Positions 51,649-60,005 of a stretch of DNA of 64,000 nucleotides are shown one piece after another. Location of the stretch: positions 1-64,000 of the forward strand of contig JJOH01000004.1 in NCBI GenBank assembly GCA_000696115.1. The letters are read 5' to 3'. Source of the stretch: Streptomyces olindensis (GTDB taxonomy: Bacteria > Actinomycetota > Actinomycetes > Streptomycetales > Streptomycetaceae). The notes under the pieces are model-generated. The model was given only the letters and a program-made list of their open reading frames with translations. It ran no database searches and had not been told where the DNA came from. Every line of letters begins with the position of its first letter. Position 1 is the stretch's first letter. Position numbers and translations under genes: made by a program.

Positions 51649-52527
51649 TCAGCCCACCGGGAACGCCACGTCACACACCGGATCCTCGGCCCCCGCCGCC
51701 GCCCAGTCCGCGAAGTACAGCTCCCGGCACGGACCGGTCGCGGCCAGCCCCCGCGCCGCCATCCACTCCTCCACCGCCTCGAACGCGGCCAGGATCTGCG
51801 GGTACGCCACCTGCGCCTTGGTGATCCTGGTGTACGCCAGCCGCCCGGCGGGCTCCACCCGCACCGCCGTCTCCCAGGCCCGCCCCCGCCGCTCCGCCCA
51901 GGCCCGCGCCGCCGCTTCGTCGGCGACCGGCACACACGCCTCCGCCGGGCCGTCGCTCTCCATCGACACCTCGGAGTGGTAGGCGACGTACGGCACCCCG
52001 GCCACGCCGCCGCACTCCCGGGCCGCCTCCTCCAGCCGGCCCAGCGCCGCCCCGATCCACGCCGGCAGCTCGTCCGCCAGCGTGTGCCGCTTCTCGGTGA
52101 TCACCACCTGCGCGGGCGTCTCCACCGTCTCGACCGTGAACGTTCCGTACATCTCGGAGCTCCTCCCCGACAGTCGTCCACGGAGGTACGCGGCGAGCGT
52201 CCGCTGCCCCGCCACCCGCACTTCGACATCCGCCCAGTACGCGCCGAGCAACTCGGCCGCCGCGGGCCCGTCGCCCGCCGCGACCACCTCGGCGATCCGG
52301 GCGAGCGGCATGTCCAGCCGCCGCAGCATCGCCACCAGCCGGGCCCGTTCCACCTGGCCGACGCGGTAGTAGCGGTAGCCGGTCGCCTCGTCGACGTGCG
52401 CCGGGGCCAGCAGCCCCAGCCGGTCGTAGAGCCGCAGGGCCTTGGCCGAGAGCCGGGCGCGCGCGGCGAACACCCCGATGGTGAGCAGGTCCCGGTCCGG
52501 TACGTCCACCACGGCATCCTCCGTCAT
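51649..52527 (-). CDS. MerR-family regulator with GyrI-like effector domain
   Basis: 292-aa regulator. An N-terminal MerR winged helix (LTIGVFAARARLSAKALRLYDRLGLLAP in pieces, then GYRYYRVGQVERARLVAMLRRLDMPL in pieces) is followed by a coiled linker and a C-terminal GyrI-like small-molecule-binding domain (about 127-292). Members of the BmrR/TipAL type activate drug-response genes by untwisting promoters. The gene is followed on its strand by the DUF397 terminator; no target gene adjoins it in the divergent direction, the glutathione peroxidase being on the same strand upstream. Confidence 0.9.
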   Translation of the reverse strand: MTEDAVVDVPDRDLLTIGVFAARARLSAKALRLYDRLGLLAPAHVDEATGYRYYRVGQVERARLVAMLRRLDMPLARIAEVVAAGDGPAAAELLGAYWADVEVRVAGQRTLAAYLRGRLSGRSSEMYGTFTVETVETPAQVVITEKRHTLADELPAWIGAALGRLEEAARECGGVAGVPYVAYHSEVSMESDGPAEACVPVADEAAARAWAERRGRAWETAVRVEPAGRLAYTRITKAQVAYPQILAAFEAVEEWMAARGLAATGPCRELYFADWAAAGAEDPVCDVAFPVG

Positions 52528-52597
52528 CGGGCGGCTCCTCCGCCCGACGAGGAGGACGCTCGGGCCTGCCCCAGGGGCAAGGTCAAGCGGTGGTGTC

Positions 52598-53101
52598 TCA
52601 GGCCAGCTGGGCCTCGATCGCCGCCACGACCTCCGCCGACTCCGGCTCGGTCTGCGGGGAGAAGCGGGCGACGACCGTGCCGTCCCGGCCGATCAGGAAC
52701 TTCTCGAAGTTCCAGCGGATGTCCCCGCTGTGCCCCTCGGCGTCGGCGAAGCCGGTCAGGCGCTCGTACAGCGGGTGCCGGTGCTCGCCGTTGACCTCGA
52801 CCTTCTCGGTCATCGGGAAGGTCACGCCGTAGGTCGCGGAGCAGAACTCGGCGATCTCCTCGGCGCTGCCCGGCTCCTGGCCGAGGAACTGGTTGCAGGG
52901 CACGCCGAGCACGGTGAAGCCACGCTCGGCGTACCGCTCGTGGAGCTTCTCCAGCCCGTTGTACTGCGGGGTCAGGCCGCACTTGGAGGCCACGTTCACC
53001 ACGAGCACCGCCCGACCCGCGTACTGGGCCAGGTCGGCGGAACCGCCCTGGAGCGCACCGATCTCGACATCGAGGGGAGAGGAACCGTTGGTAGTCGTCA
53101 T
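52598..53101 (-). CDS. Glutathione peroxidase family thiol peroxidase
   Basis: 167-aa thioredoxin-fold peroxidase. Peroxidatic Cys41 lies in NVASKCGLTPQY; a second Cys in LGVPCNQFLGQEPG; the active-site Gln is in that NQF segment and the Trp/Asn in IRWNFEKFLI. It reduces peroxides, in actinobacteria probably with thioredoxin or mycothiol rather than glutathione. ATG 53101 directly follows the end of the winged-helix gene (53111). Confidence 0.94.
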   Translation of the reverse strand: MTTTNGSSPLDVEIGALQGGSADLAQYAGRAVLVVNVASKCGLTPQYNGLEKLHERYAERGFTVLGVPCNQFLGQEPGSAEEIAEFCSATYGVTFPMTEKVEVNGEHRHPLYERLTGFADAEGHSGDIRWNFEKFLIGRDGTVVARFSPQTEPESAEVVAAIEAQLA

Positions 53102-53110
53102 GAGCGGATG

Positions 53111-54094
53111 CTAGCCGCGGCGGGTGTCGGGCCGGTGCTGGGCCTCCACGAGGACCTGTCCCGCCGCCGTCCGCGCGTACAGCACCGATCTGCCCGCCCG
53201 CCGCCGCTGCACCAGCCCCGCGTCCAGCAGCACCCGCAGATGCCGCCCGACCGAGCCGAGGCCCTGTCCCGTCACGGCGACCAGTTGGGTCGTGCTGAGC
53301 GGGGAGTCGAGCAGGACGAGCACCGCGGCCCGGGCGGGCCCGAGCAGCGCGCTGAGGCTCGCGGGCGCCTCCCGGGCGGCGGGGTCGGTGAGTGCGCCCG
53401 CGCACGGATAGATCAGGGCGTACCGGCCGGGCTCCTCCCAGGACACCCAGCCGCCCTTCGGGGTGACCGGCACGAAGAGCAGCTCGGCGCCGGAGATCTC
53501 ACGCGGCGGATACTCGTGCAGGTTCACCTGCAGCCGGTTGCCGCCGAGCCACCGCGTGCGCCCCGGCCGCAGCGAGTCCACCACGGCCGCCCAGCCGCCC
53601 CGGCTCACCCGCGCGGTCCGGGCCACCACGTCGGCCTCCAGGACCCGCCGGCGCCGCTCCCAGTCCGGGCGCACGGCCCGCTCCCAGACGTACTCCAGCA
53701 GCGCGGCCGCACGCTCGGGCAGGTCGTCGCGGTCCAGTACGGCGGGGAGCGGGCCGGCGAGGGAGACGGTCAGGTGGGCACGGGCCCGGCGCGGATCGGC
53801 CGCGCGCACCCGCGCCACGCCGTCCGCGAAGGTCTCGCCGTCCCGTGGTGTCGGGGTGAGGAAGTCGGCGATCCAGTCCTTGCCGAGCCCGGCCCGCACC
53901 AGCCGCGCCGTCACCGGGTCGGCCGCCAGCCGGGCCCGGTAGTCCGGCAGATGGGCGTCCAGCCACACGCGTTCACCGGGGTGGGCGGCGACGCCCGCGT
54001 GCAGCAGCTTCAGAGCGGCGAACGTCTCGGCCAGCGGGGAGACGCAGAAGCGGCTCGCGGCGAGGGTGTCGGCGTTGATCTGCCACCAACCCAT
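53111..54094 (-). CDS. ArsR-type winged-helix regulator with N-terminal DUF5937-like domain
   Basis: 327-aa protein: residues 1 to about 230 are an effector-like domain (MGWWQINADTLAASRFCVSPL, FVPVTPKGGWVSW), and the C-terminal 80 residues a winged helix (STTQLVAVTGQGLGSVGRHLRVLLDAGLVQRRRAGRSVLYARTAAG in pieces). This order is common in Streptomyces repressors encoded beside MFS pumps. It is divergent from the MFS gene at 54167 with 72 bases between, so it probably controls it. ATG 54094 follows AGGTGG. Confidence 0.88.
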   Translation of the reverse strand: MGWWQINADTLAASRFCVSPLAETFAALKLLHAGVAAHPGERVWLDAHLPDYRARLAADPVTARLVRAGLGKDWIADFLTPTPRDGETFADGVARVRAADPRRARAHLTVSLAGPLPAVLDRDDLPERAAALLEYVWERAVRPDWERRRRVLEADVVARTARVSRGGWAAVVDSLRPGRTRWLGGNRLQVNLHEYPPREISGAELLFVPVTPKGGWVSWEEPGRYALIYPCAGALTDPAAREAPASLSALLGPARAAVLVLLDSPLSTTQLVAVTGQGLGSVGRHLRVLLDAGLVQRRRAGRSVLYARTAAGQVLVEAQHRPDTRRG

Positions 54095-54166
54095 ACTCGC
54101 CCCACCACCTTTCGCGCCCCCGCGAAACACTAACGGGGGTATCGGCGCTCCTCACAGACTCTGCGC

Positions 54167-55366
54167 ATGCGCGGCTACCGGCAGCTCTTCCGCACCCCGG
54201 AGTTCACCCCACTCTTCCTCGCCTCGTCGGCCAACGTCATGGCCCAGACGGTCGGCGGACTGGCCCTGGGCGTCCTGGTGTTCCGGGCGACGGACTCGCC
54301 GCTGCTGTCGGCGCTGAGCATGTTCGGGCAGTCGCTGCCGCAGGTGCTCGGGGCGACGTTCCTGCTGTCGGGCGCCGACCGCCTGCCCCCGCGGGCCGCC
54401 CTGACCGGCGTCTCCGTCGTCCTGGCCGCCGGCACGGCCGTCCTCGCCCTGCCCGCGCTGCCCGTCTGGGCCGTGTTCGCCGTCCTCCTCGGGCAGGGCC
54501 TGGCCGCGTCGCTCGGCGGGGGAGTGCGCTGGGGGCTGGTGAACGAGATCCTCTCCAAGGACGGCTACCTGCTGGGGCGTTCAGTCTTCAACATGATGGC
54601 CGGGGTCGTGCAGATCCTCGGCTTCGCCACCGGAGGTGTCCTGGTGGCGGTCCTCTCACCCCGGGTGTCCCTGCTGCTCGCGGCGGCGCTGTACGGCGTG
54701 GCGGCCGTCGTGGTCCGACTGTGCCTGACCCCGCGCCCGCCCCGCGCGACGGGCCGCCCCTCGGTGTCGGCGACCTGGCGCGCCAACGTGCTGCTCTGGT
54801 CGTCCCCGCCCCGCCGCCGGGTCTATCTGGCCCTCTGGATCCCCAACGGCCTGGTCGTCGGCTGCGAATCCCTCTTCGTCCCCTACGCGCCCGAGGCCGC
54901 CGGCACCCTGTTCGCCTGCGCCGCGCTGGGCATGCTGGCCGGGGACGTGCTGGTGGGCCGCCTGGTACCGCCACGGCTCCGCCCCCGCCTCGGCTTCCCG
55001 CTGCTGCTGCTCCTGGCCGTCCCGTACGTGCCCTTCCTGCTGCGTCCGCCGCTGCCGCTCGCGGTGGCCGCCGTCACGCTGGCGTCCGTCGGCTTCGGTG
55101 CGAGCCTCGTGCAGCAGGAGCGGCTGGTGGCCCTGACCCCCGAAGGACTGACCGGCCACGCCCTGGGGCTGCACTCGTCGGGAATGCTCACGATGCAGGG
55201 CGTCGCGGCGGTACTCGCGGGATCGGTGGCCCAACTGACGTCCCCGGCCCTGGCGATGACGGCGATGGCGGTGGCGTCGGCCGCGGTGACGCTGGCGCTG
55301 ACGGCGGCGGGACGGCGGGAACGACGGCGGGAACAGCGGGCGACGACGCCGGTGCCCGAGCAGTGA
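54167..55366 (+). CDS. MFS transporter
   Basis: 399-aa protein with 12 predicted helices: TPLFLASSANVMAQTVGGLALG, SALSMFGQSLPQVLGATFLLSG, the loop ADRLPPRAAL between helices 2 and 3, and GHALGLHSSGMLTMQGVAAVLAGS late. MFS pumps of this layout export drugs or metabolites. It is divergent from the winged-helix repressor. The C-terminus is basic (RRERRREQR). It converges with the MarR gene (18-base gap). Confidence 0.9.
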   Translation: MRGYRQLFRTPEFTPLFLASSANVMAQTVGGLALGVLVFRATDSPLLSALSMFGQSLPQVLGATFLLSGADRLPPRAALTGVSVVLAAGTAVLALPALPVWAVFAVLLGQGLAASLGGGVRWGLVNEILSKDGYLLGRSVFNMMAGVVQILGFATGGVLVAVLSPRVSLLLAAALYGVAAVVVRLCLTPRPPRATGRPSVSATWRANVLLWSSPPRRRVYLALWIPNGLVVGCESLFVPYAPEAAGTLFACAALGMLAGDVLVGRLVPPRLRPRLGFPLLLLLAVPYVPFLLRPPLPLAVAAVTLASVGFGASLVQQERLVALTPEGLTGHALGLHSSGMLTMQGVAAVLAGSVAQLTSPALAMTAMAVASAAVTLALTAAGRRERRREQRATTPVPEQ

Positions 55367-55384
55367 ACCACCGCCCACGTCCCG

Positions 55385-55858
55385 CTACTTGGCGCCCGAG
55401 GTCTTCCCGGTCTCCGCGAAGACCTCGGGAACCTCGTTGTCCACCACGACCCGTGACAGCAGCGCGGCCAGCCGGTCCCGCTCGGCGCCGCTGAGCCCCG
55501 ACGGCAGCGCCTCCATCCGGCGGCAGGTCTCGGCGTAGAACCTCTCGGCGAGCGCGGCCCCTTCCTCCGTCAGCCCCACCCGCACGGCCCGCCCGTCCCG
55601 CGGATCGGCCTCCCGCCGGACCAGCCCCCGCCGCACCGTCCGGTCCACGAGCCCCGTCAGACTCGACTTCGCCAGCCCCAGCGTCTCGCCGAGCTCACTC
55701 ATCCCGTACGGCTGCGGCATCAGCACGCAGAGCAGCTGTCCCTGCTGCGGCGTCAGCCCGTACGACCGGCTGGCCTCCGCGTACACCCCGTCCACCAGGA
55801 ACGCCGCCCGTACCAGCGCGGCCACGACTCCGACCCGCCCGCCTGCCCCTTTCCCCAT
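55385..55858 (-). CDS. MarR-family regulator
   Basis: 157-aa winged-helix protein: QQGQLLCVLMPQPYGMSELGETLGLAKSSLTGLVDRTVRRGLVRREADPRDGRAVRVGLTEEG, seen in pieces, is the MarR core with recognition helix LAKSSLTGLVDR and wing DPRDGR. It is likely to answer to a phenolic or drug ligand. No obvious target gene is divergent from it; 58 bases upstream is the 3' end of a nucleotidyltransferase gene on the same strand. Confidence 0.92.
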   Translation of the reverse strand: MGKGAGGRVGVVAALVRAAFLVDGVYAEASRSYGLTPQQGQLLCVLMPQPYGMSELGETLGLAKSSLTGLVDRTVRRGLVRREADPRDGRAVRVGLTEEGAALAERFYAETCRRMEALPSGLSGAERDRLAALLSRVVVDNEVPEVFAETGKTSGAK

Positions 55859-55884
55859 CCGGTCAGGGTACCGACCGGTCAGTT

Positions 55885-55910
55885 CCGGAGGTGGGTCCCG
55901 GAGGTGGGTC
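55885..55910. repeat. Perfect tandem repeat, two 13-bp units
   Basis: CCGGAGGTGGGTC occurs at 55885-55897 and again at 55898-55910, between the MarR start and the stop of the upstream gene. Confidence 0.85.
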
Positions 55911-55916
55911 CGGACG

Positions 55917-56600
55917 TCACTCCTCGTCCGGGGCCTCGCCCTCGATGAGCCGTTCCGCGATGTCGTCGGCCCACTCCTGCGCCCAGCGGCGGAGCCCCGT
56001 GACGGCCCGGACGTCGAGGCCCTGGGCGGCGAACGCGCTGTCGTCGAGCCAGTCCGTGCCCGTCAGCCGGGCCTGGAGGTCGGTGAGGTCGAAGGTGTCG
56101 GGGGCGTGCCGGCGGCCCAGTTCCTCCAGTTCCGGGTGGCTCCAGCGAGCCGAGGCGGCGTGTACGTCGACCAGGTCGCGGGCGAGTCCGCGGTCGGCCA
56201 GGTCCCGCACCCGGGTGCCGACGACATCGTCGAGGGACAGGGCCGGCCCGAGCTCCGTGACCACGGGCGGGCGCCACAGCACCTCCTTGCGCAGCCCGAC
56301 CTCGAACTCCACGCCGCTCGCCGCGTCGGTGACGAGGAACTGGGCGGCCAGCGGGTCGGTCTCCAGGGTCCGCACCAGCCAGCCGCGTGCCACCAGCCCG
56401 GTCCGGACCGCGTCGGCGATGGCGTCCATGCCGGCGGGGTGCTCGGTGGCGACGTCCACGTCCCGCCCGGCCCGCGCCACGAGCCCGTGGGCCAGCACCG
56501 CGTACCCGCCGGCGAGGACGAGCGAGTAGGCGTCCCCCACCGCGATCAGATCACCGAGGAGCCGGCTGACCGGCTCGGGGACAGGGGGCGGGGCGGGCAT
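55917..56600 (-). CDS. Nucleotidyltransferase (AbiEii-like fold)
   Basis: 227-aa protein with the nucleotidyltransferase signature LVLAGGYAVLAHGLVARAGRDVDVATEHP (in pieces), giving GG and DxD metal ligands, and FEVGLRKEVLW further on. AbiEii-type toxins have this fold and transfer nucleotides to tRNA or similar targets. No AbiEi antitoxin gene is adjacent, so it may be a solitary or house-keeping enzyme. ATG 56600 is chosen; the frame is open upstream without a good ribosome site. Confidence 0.75.
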   Translation of the reverse strand: MPAPPPVPEPVSRLLGDLIAVGDAYSLVLAGGYAVLAHGLVARAGRDVDVATEHPAGMDAIADAVRTGLVARGWLVRTLETDPLAAQFLVTDAASGVEFEVGLRKEVLWRPPVVTELGPALSLDDVVGTRVRDLADRGLARDLVDVHAASARWSHPELEELGRRHAPDTFDLTDLQARLTGTDWLDDSAFAAQGLDVRAVTGLRRWAQEWADDIAERLIEGEAPDEE

Positions 56601-56637
56601 GTCCTGATTATCGCCGTGGGGCCGCGGAGGGCCCGGG

Positions 56638-56696
56638 TGATCGACCCGGACGGGTGAGGGCACGGATGATCGACCCTGACGGTTGAGGGCCGGGGA
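56638..56696. repeat. Imperfect tandem repeat of about 30 bp
   Basis: TGATCGACCC-GGACGGGTGAGGGC is followed 30 bases later by TGATCGACCC-TGACGGTTGAGGGC, with a possible third partial unit upstream. It lies in the gap between the nucleotidyltransferase and the methyltransferase gene. Confidence 0.6.
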
Positions 56697-56755
56697 TGCT
56701 CGCGCACGCTCGGGGGGCGCGGCCGGCCCCCGAGGTGCCGCACCGAACCACGGAC

Positions 56756-57556
56756 CTACGGCTTCCGCCCGACACCGCAGTACGCGTCCACAGCGGCCGC
56801 CGCCTCGACCCCGTCGGAAGGCCCGGGCCGCCACTCCGGTACCCGCACGACCCCCGGCTCGACCAGCTCCAGCCCGTCGAAGAACCCGGCGATCTCGGCG
56901 ACCGGCCGGACGTAGTACGGCACGGCCCCACTGGCGTTGTACGCTTCGGACGCGGCGATCATGCCCTCGCTCGTCGCCGTGCTGTCACTGATCACCAGAT
57001 GGCTCCCGGCCGGCAGCCCGGCCATGAGCCGCCGCACCAGTTCGCGCGCCCGGTCGTACTCGGCGACGTGCCCCAGCGTGTTGAGGATCATCAGACCCAC
57101 CGGCCGCGAGAGGTCGAGCGTGCCCGCCGCGGCCTTCAGGACGGCCTCGGGGTCGTACAGGTCGGCGTCCAGGTACGCCGTCCTGCCCTCGGGCGTACTG
57201 GTGAGGAGCGCGCTCGCGTGCGCCAGGACGATGGGGTCGTTGTCGACGTAGACGATCCGGGAGTCCGGGGCGACGCGCTGGGCGACCTCGTGCGTGTTGT
57301 CGGCGGTCGGCAGCCCGGTACCCACGTCCAGGAACTGCCGCACGCCCTGCTACCCGGCCAGATACCGGACGGCGCGCCCCAGGAACCGACGGCTCGTGAC
57401 CGCCACGTCGACCAGACCCGGGAAGATCGACTTGATCTGGTCGCCGATCTCACGGTCGACCTCGTAGTTGTCCTTGCCGCCGACGAAGTAGTTCCAGAAG
57501 CGGGCCGAGTGCGGCTTGGAGGTGTCGATACGGGCACGCAGGCTGTCGTCGGGCAC
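56756..57556 (-). pseudogene. DUF574-type SAM-dependent methyltransferase, interrupted by an amber codon
   Basis: A single frame from GTG 57556 (AGGAGG seven bases upstream) encodes SLRARIDTSKPHSARFWNYFVGGKDNYEVD and continues to RRFLGRAVRYLAG, then TAG at 57352-57350 (codon 69), then QGVRQFLDVGTGLPTADNTHEVAQ and the rest of the SAM methyltransferase to 56756. In relatives a glutamate codon fits this place, so GAG to TAG is a one-base change. The residues for SAM (DVGTGLPT) lie after the stop. Without suppression only a 68-residue fragment would be made; a restart at 57343 would lack the N-terminal helices. Otherwise the gene has family length (about 266 codons). Confidence 0.85.
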
Positions 57557-57690
57557 GGCAGGGCCTCCTGGGGGGTGGGGAAGGGGCACCGGTCCACCAA
57601 CCTAGGTGAACTTCCCCAGGAGATACGCAAGTTGCCGATCACGTCGGCGACCCGCCGTGGCGTTTCGGCCACGGAGACCGGCCGCCGCCG

Positions 57691-58185
57691 TCACACTCCC
57701 CGGGAGGCGAACCCGCCCAGCTCCCCGCCGCCGGACCGGCCACGGTCCCCGCTCCGGTCGGTCACCAGCCACACGCCCCACGCCAGGGCCCACAGCGTCA
57801 GCCCCGCCACGAACGGCGTACCGAAGACGATCAGCAGCCCGGCTCCGATGTTGGCGCCGACACTTCCCGCGGTCAGAATCCGCCAGCCCACACCGACCAT
57901 GAGCCCGACCGCCACCAGCGGCCCGATCACCCCCCACCAGCGCGGATCCAGCGCCCCGCGCCGCGCACCCCGCACGAGCACGCTCAGCCCCAGCCCCACC
58001 AGCACCAGCGCCAGACCACCGACGACGGCGGCGACGCCGTCCCCGATGTCCCACGGCTGAAAGGCGTAGTCGAGCTCACTCGCCGGCAGCCCCTCGTAGT
58101 TCTGCTGCCCCATCAGCCCCCAAGCGGCAACGGGCACCCCGACGACGATCGCGGCCCCGGCCGAGAACATTCCCCGATTCCTCAT
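57691..58185 (-). CDS. Small polytopic membrane protein, hypothetical
   Basis: 164-aa protein with four hydrophobic helices: AGAAIVVGVPVAAWGLMG, GVAAVVGGLALVLVGLGLSVLV, VIGPLVAVGLMVGVGWRIL and AGLLIVFGTPFVAGLTLWALAWG. The C-terminal tail is Gly/Arg-rich. ATG 58185 is used, a longer frame to 58245 is possible. No family recognised. Confidence 0.72.
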   Translation of the reverse strand: MRNRGMFSAGAAIVVGVPVAAWGLMGQQNYEGLPASELDYAFQPWDIGDGVAAVVGGLALVLVGLGLSVLVRGARRGALDPRWWGVIGPLVAVGLMVGVGWRILTAGSVGANIGAGLLIVFGTPFVAGLTLWALAWGVWLVTDRSGDRGRSGGGELGGFASRGV

Positions 58186-58297
58186 GCGGCCAGGATCCTG
58201 GCCGGAGAGGGGGGCGTCATGAGCACGCGTACTCAGGTACGCCATGTCCCACCCCGGCGGACACCGGATTCACCATCCACGGTCGGACCTGCGGGAG

Positions 58298-58329
58298 CAG
58301 CGCGACGGCCCGGTTCGGCCGTCGCGCTG
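58298..58329. terminator. Terminator hairpin upstream of the deacetylase 3' end
   Basis: A perfect 13-bp stem (58298-58310 with 58317-58329) with a six-base loop, 37 bases past the stop of the minus-strand deacetylase gene. Confidence 0.9.
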
Positions 58330-58365
58330 GGGTGGGGTGGGCTGGGGGTTTTCCGGCTCGGGGGC

Positions 58366-59058
58366 TCAGCCGGGGGACACCGCGCGGCCCGTCTGGGGGG
58401 AGATCGTGCCCGGGCACAGGCCTCGGGAGGCCAGGGTCTGGGCGATGCGGGGGATCGCGGCGAGGGTGTTGGCGGACCAGTCGTGCATGAGGATGACCTG
58501 GCCGTTGGTGAGGCGGGCGGCGGACTGGACGATCGCGTCGGTGCTCGCGCCGTTCCAGTCCTGGGAGTCCACGTGCCAGATGATCTCGGTCAGGCCGTGG
58601 CGGGCCGCGACCGACCGTACCGTCGCGTTCGTCTCGCCGTACGGCGGGCGGAACAGTTTCGGGGTGCCGCCTCCCGCGGTGGCGATGGCCTGCTGCGTGC
58701 GGGAGATCTCGGAGTCGATCTGCGGCTGACTCAGCCGGGTCAGGTGCGGGTGCGTGTAGCTGTGGTTGCCGACCCACATCCCCGCGGCCACCTGGGCCCG
58801 GACCAGCGACGGGTGGGCGGCGGCGTACTGGCCCTGGTTGAACATCGTGGCCCGCAGCCCGTTGTGCCGGAGCGCGTCGAGCAGTCTCGTCGTGTTGCCG
58901 GACGGGCCGTCGTCGAAGGTGAGCCCGACGTACCCGGTGCAGGCCGCGGCCGGTGCCGCACCGGCGGGGGCGGCGGCGGTGAGGGTGGCGGCGGCGGCCG
59001 TCACGAGGACCGTCAGTGCCGTGACCAGTGCGCGCGGGGAGCGTGAGCCGGTGCCCAT
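58366..59058 (-). CDS. Secreted polysaccharide deacetylase (CE4, acetylxylan esterase type)
   Basis: 230-aa exported enzyme with signal peptide to about residue 35 (VTALTVLVTAAAATLTAAA). NodB motifs in order: TFDDGP (metal-binding Asp), HSYTHPHL, RPPYGE, HVDSQDW and ILMHDW. The gene starts two bases after the xylanase stop, so they are co-transcribed; Streptomyces xlnB/axeA pairs are organised the same way and remove acetyl groups from xylan together with the xylanase. The carbohydrate-binding module of many AxeA proteins is absent. Confidence 0.93.
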   Translation of the reverse strand: MGTGSRSPRALVTALTVLVTAAAATLTAAAPAGAAPAAACTGYVGLTFDDGPSGNTTRLLDALRHNGLRATMFNQGQYAAAHPSLVRAQVAAGMWVGNHSYTHPHLTRLSQPQIDSEISRTQQAIATAGGGTPKLFRPPYGETNATVRSVAARHGLTEIIWHVDSQDWNGASTDAIVQSAARLTNGQVILMHDWSANTLAAIPRIAQTLASRGLCPGTISPQTGRAVSPG

Positions 59059-59060
59059 CG

Positions 59061-59744
59061 TCACGGTCCCGTGTGCACGGTGATGTTGGAGCTGCCGCTG
59101 CTCCGGTACCCCTCGGTCGCCATGATCATGTAGTACTTGAAGCTGCCCATGGGCATGCCGGCGCGCGCCCACGCGTCGAAGTGGTTCCCGGCGGTGATGG
59201 TGCCGCCCGTCCGCTTCGACTGCCGGACGCTCCAGTACTGGTCGAAGGTGCGCGTGCCCTCCACGGACGGGGCGTTGTACCGCGTCGTCTTGTAGATGTC
59301 GTACGTGCCGCCGTCGCTGGTGACGGTGCCCTTGTACGTTCCCGTGGGCCGGTACGTGCCCCAGTTGTCGACGATGTAGTACTCGACGAGCGGGTTCGCC
59401 GTCCAGCCGTAGAGGGTCAGGTAGGCGTTGCCGGACGGGTTGAACGTGCCCGAGTAGGTCACGGTGCGGCGGGCGCCGGTGCTCCAGCCCTTGCCGGCGA
59501 CGAAGTTGCCGGTGTTCCGCCAGGAGGTGCTGTAACTGCCGGCCCCGGACAGGGTCATGGACACCGTTCCCGGTGCGTCCGTCCAGAACGAGTAGTAGTA
59601 GCCGTTGTGGGTGCCGGTCTGGTTCCTGTTGACGACCGTGTCGGCGTGGGCGGTACCCGGCAGCGCGAGGGCCGCCGCCGCGACCAGCAGCATCGTGCAG
59701 ACACTGCTGATGAGCAGCCGCAGGCGGCCTGATGACTTCTTCAT
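59061..59744 (-). CDS. Secreted GH11 endo-1,4-beta-xylanase
   Basis: 227-aa enzyme with signal peptide to about residue 33 ([21 protein letters not shown], ending THA). It is a GH11 jelly roll: [41 protein letters not shown] in pieces, catalytic Glu in [12 protein letters not shown], and second catalytic Glu in [12 protein letters not shown]. No carbohydrate-binding domain follows. Start ATG 59744 has GAGGAGGA about ten bases upstream. Its promoter region carries two CGAA-N3-TTCG palindromes. Confidence 0.97.
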   Translation of the reverse strand: MKKSSGRLRLLISSVCTMLLVAAAALALPGTAHADTVVNRNQTGTHNGYYYSFWTDAPGTVSMTLSGAGSYSTSWRNTGNFVAGKGWSTGARRTVTYSGTFNPSGNAYLTLYGWTANPLVEYYIVDNWGTYRPTGTYKGTVTSDGGTYDIYKTTRYNAPSVEGTRTFDQYWSVRQSKRTGGTITAGNHFDAWARAGMPMGSFKYYMIMATEGYRSSGSSNITVHTGP

Positions 59745-59848
59745 GGGGGTGCTTCCTCCTCGTCCTCGTGGGGTGGGTCGATGGGGGAGCTCTGTCATCG
59801 GGAGTGTTGGCCTGGCCCTGTCAACTGTCAATAGTTTCGGCGGGGGTT

Positions 59849-59861
59849 ACGAAATGTTCGT
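59849..59861. promoter_or_regulatory. Palindrome ACGAA-N3-TTCGT upstream of the xylanase
   Basis: ACGAAATGTTCGT, 105 bases before the xylanase ATG. Its core CGAA-N3-TTCG recurs at 59981-59993. Candidate site for a sugar-responsive repressor. Confidence 0.55.
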
Positions 59862-59944
59862 GGTTCGGCAGTGTTCGAGGGCGGAGGGTTTCCGCTGTTC
59901 AGCTCGTATGCGGGGTGAGCTGTAACCGTGTTCGGAGGAGGAAC

Positions 59945-59970
59945 CCTGCCCTTCCGGCCCGGAGGGCAGG
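59945..59970. terminator. Hairpin downstream of the DUF4407 gene
   Basis: Eight-base arms CCTGCCCT and AGGGCAGG with a ten-base loop, 36 bases beyond the stop of the minus-strand DUF4407 gene. Confidence 0.7.
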
Positions 59971-59980
59971 ATTCCGGTAC

Positions 59981-59993
59981 TCGAATGTTTCGA
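59981..59993. promoter_or_regulatory. Palindrome TCGAA-N3-TTCGA
   Basis: TCGAATGTTTCGA shares the CGAA-N3-TTCG core with the site at 59849. It lies between the DUF4407 stop and the hairpin, so it may belong to the xylanase control region. Confidence 0.4.
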
Positions 59994-60005
59994 ACCGCTT
60001 CCGGA

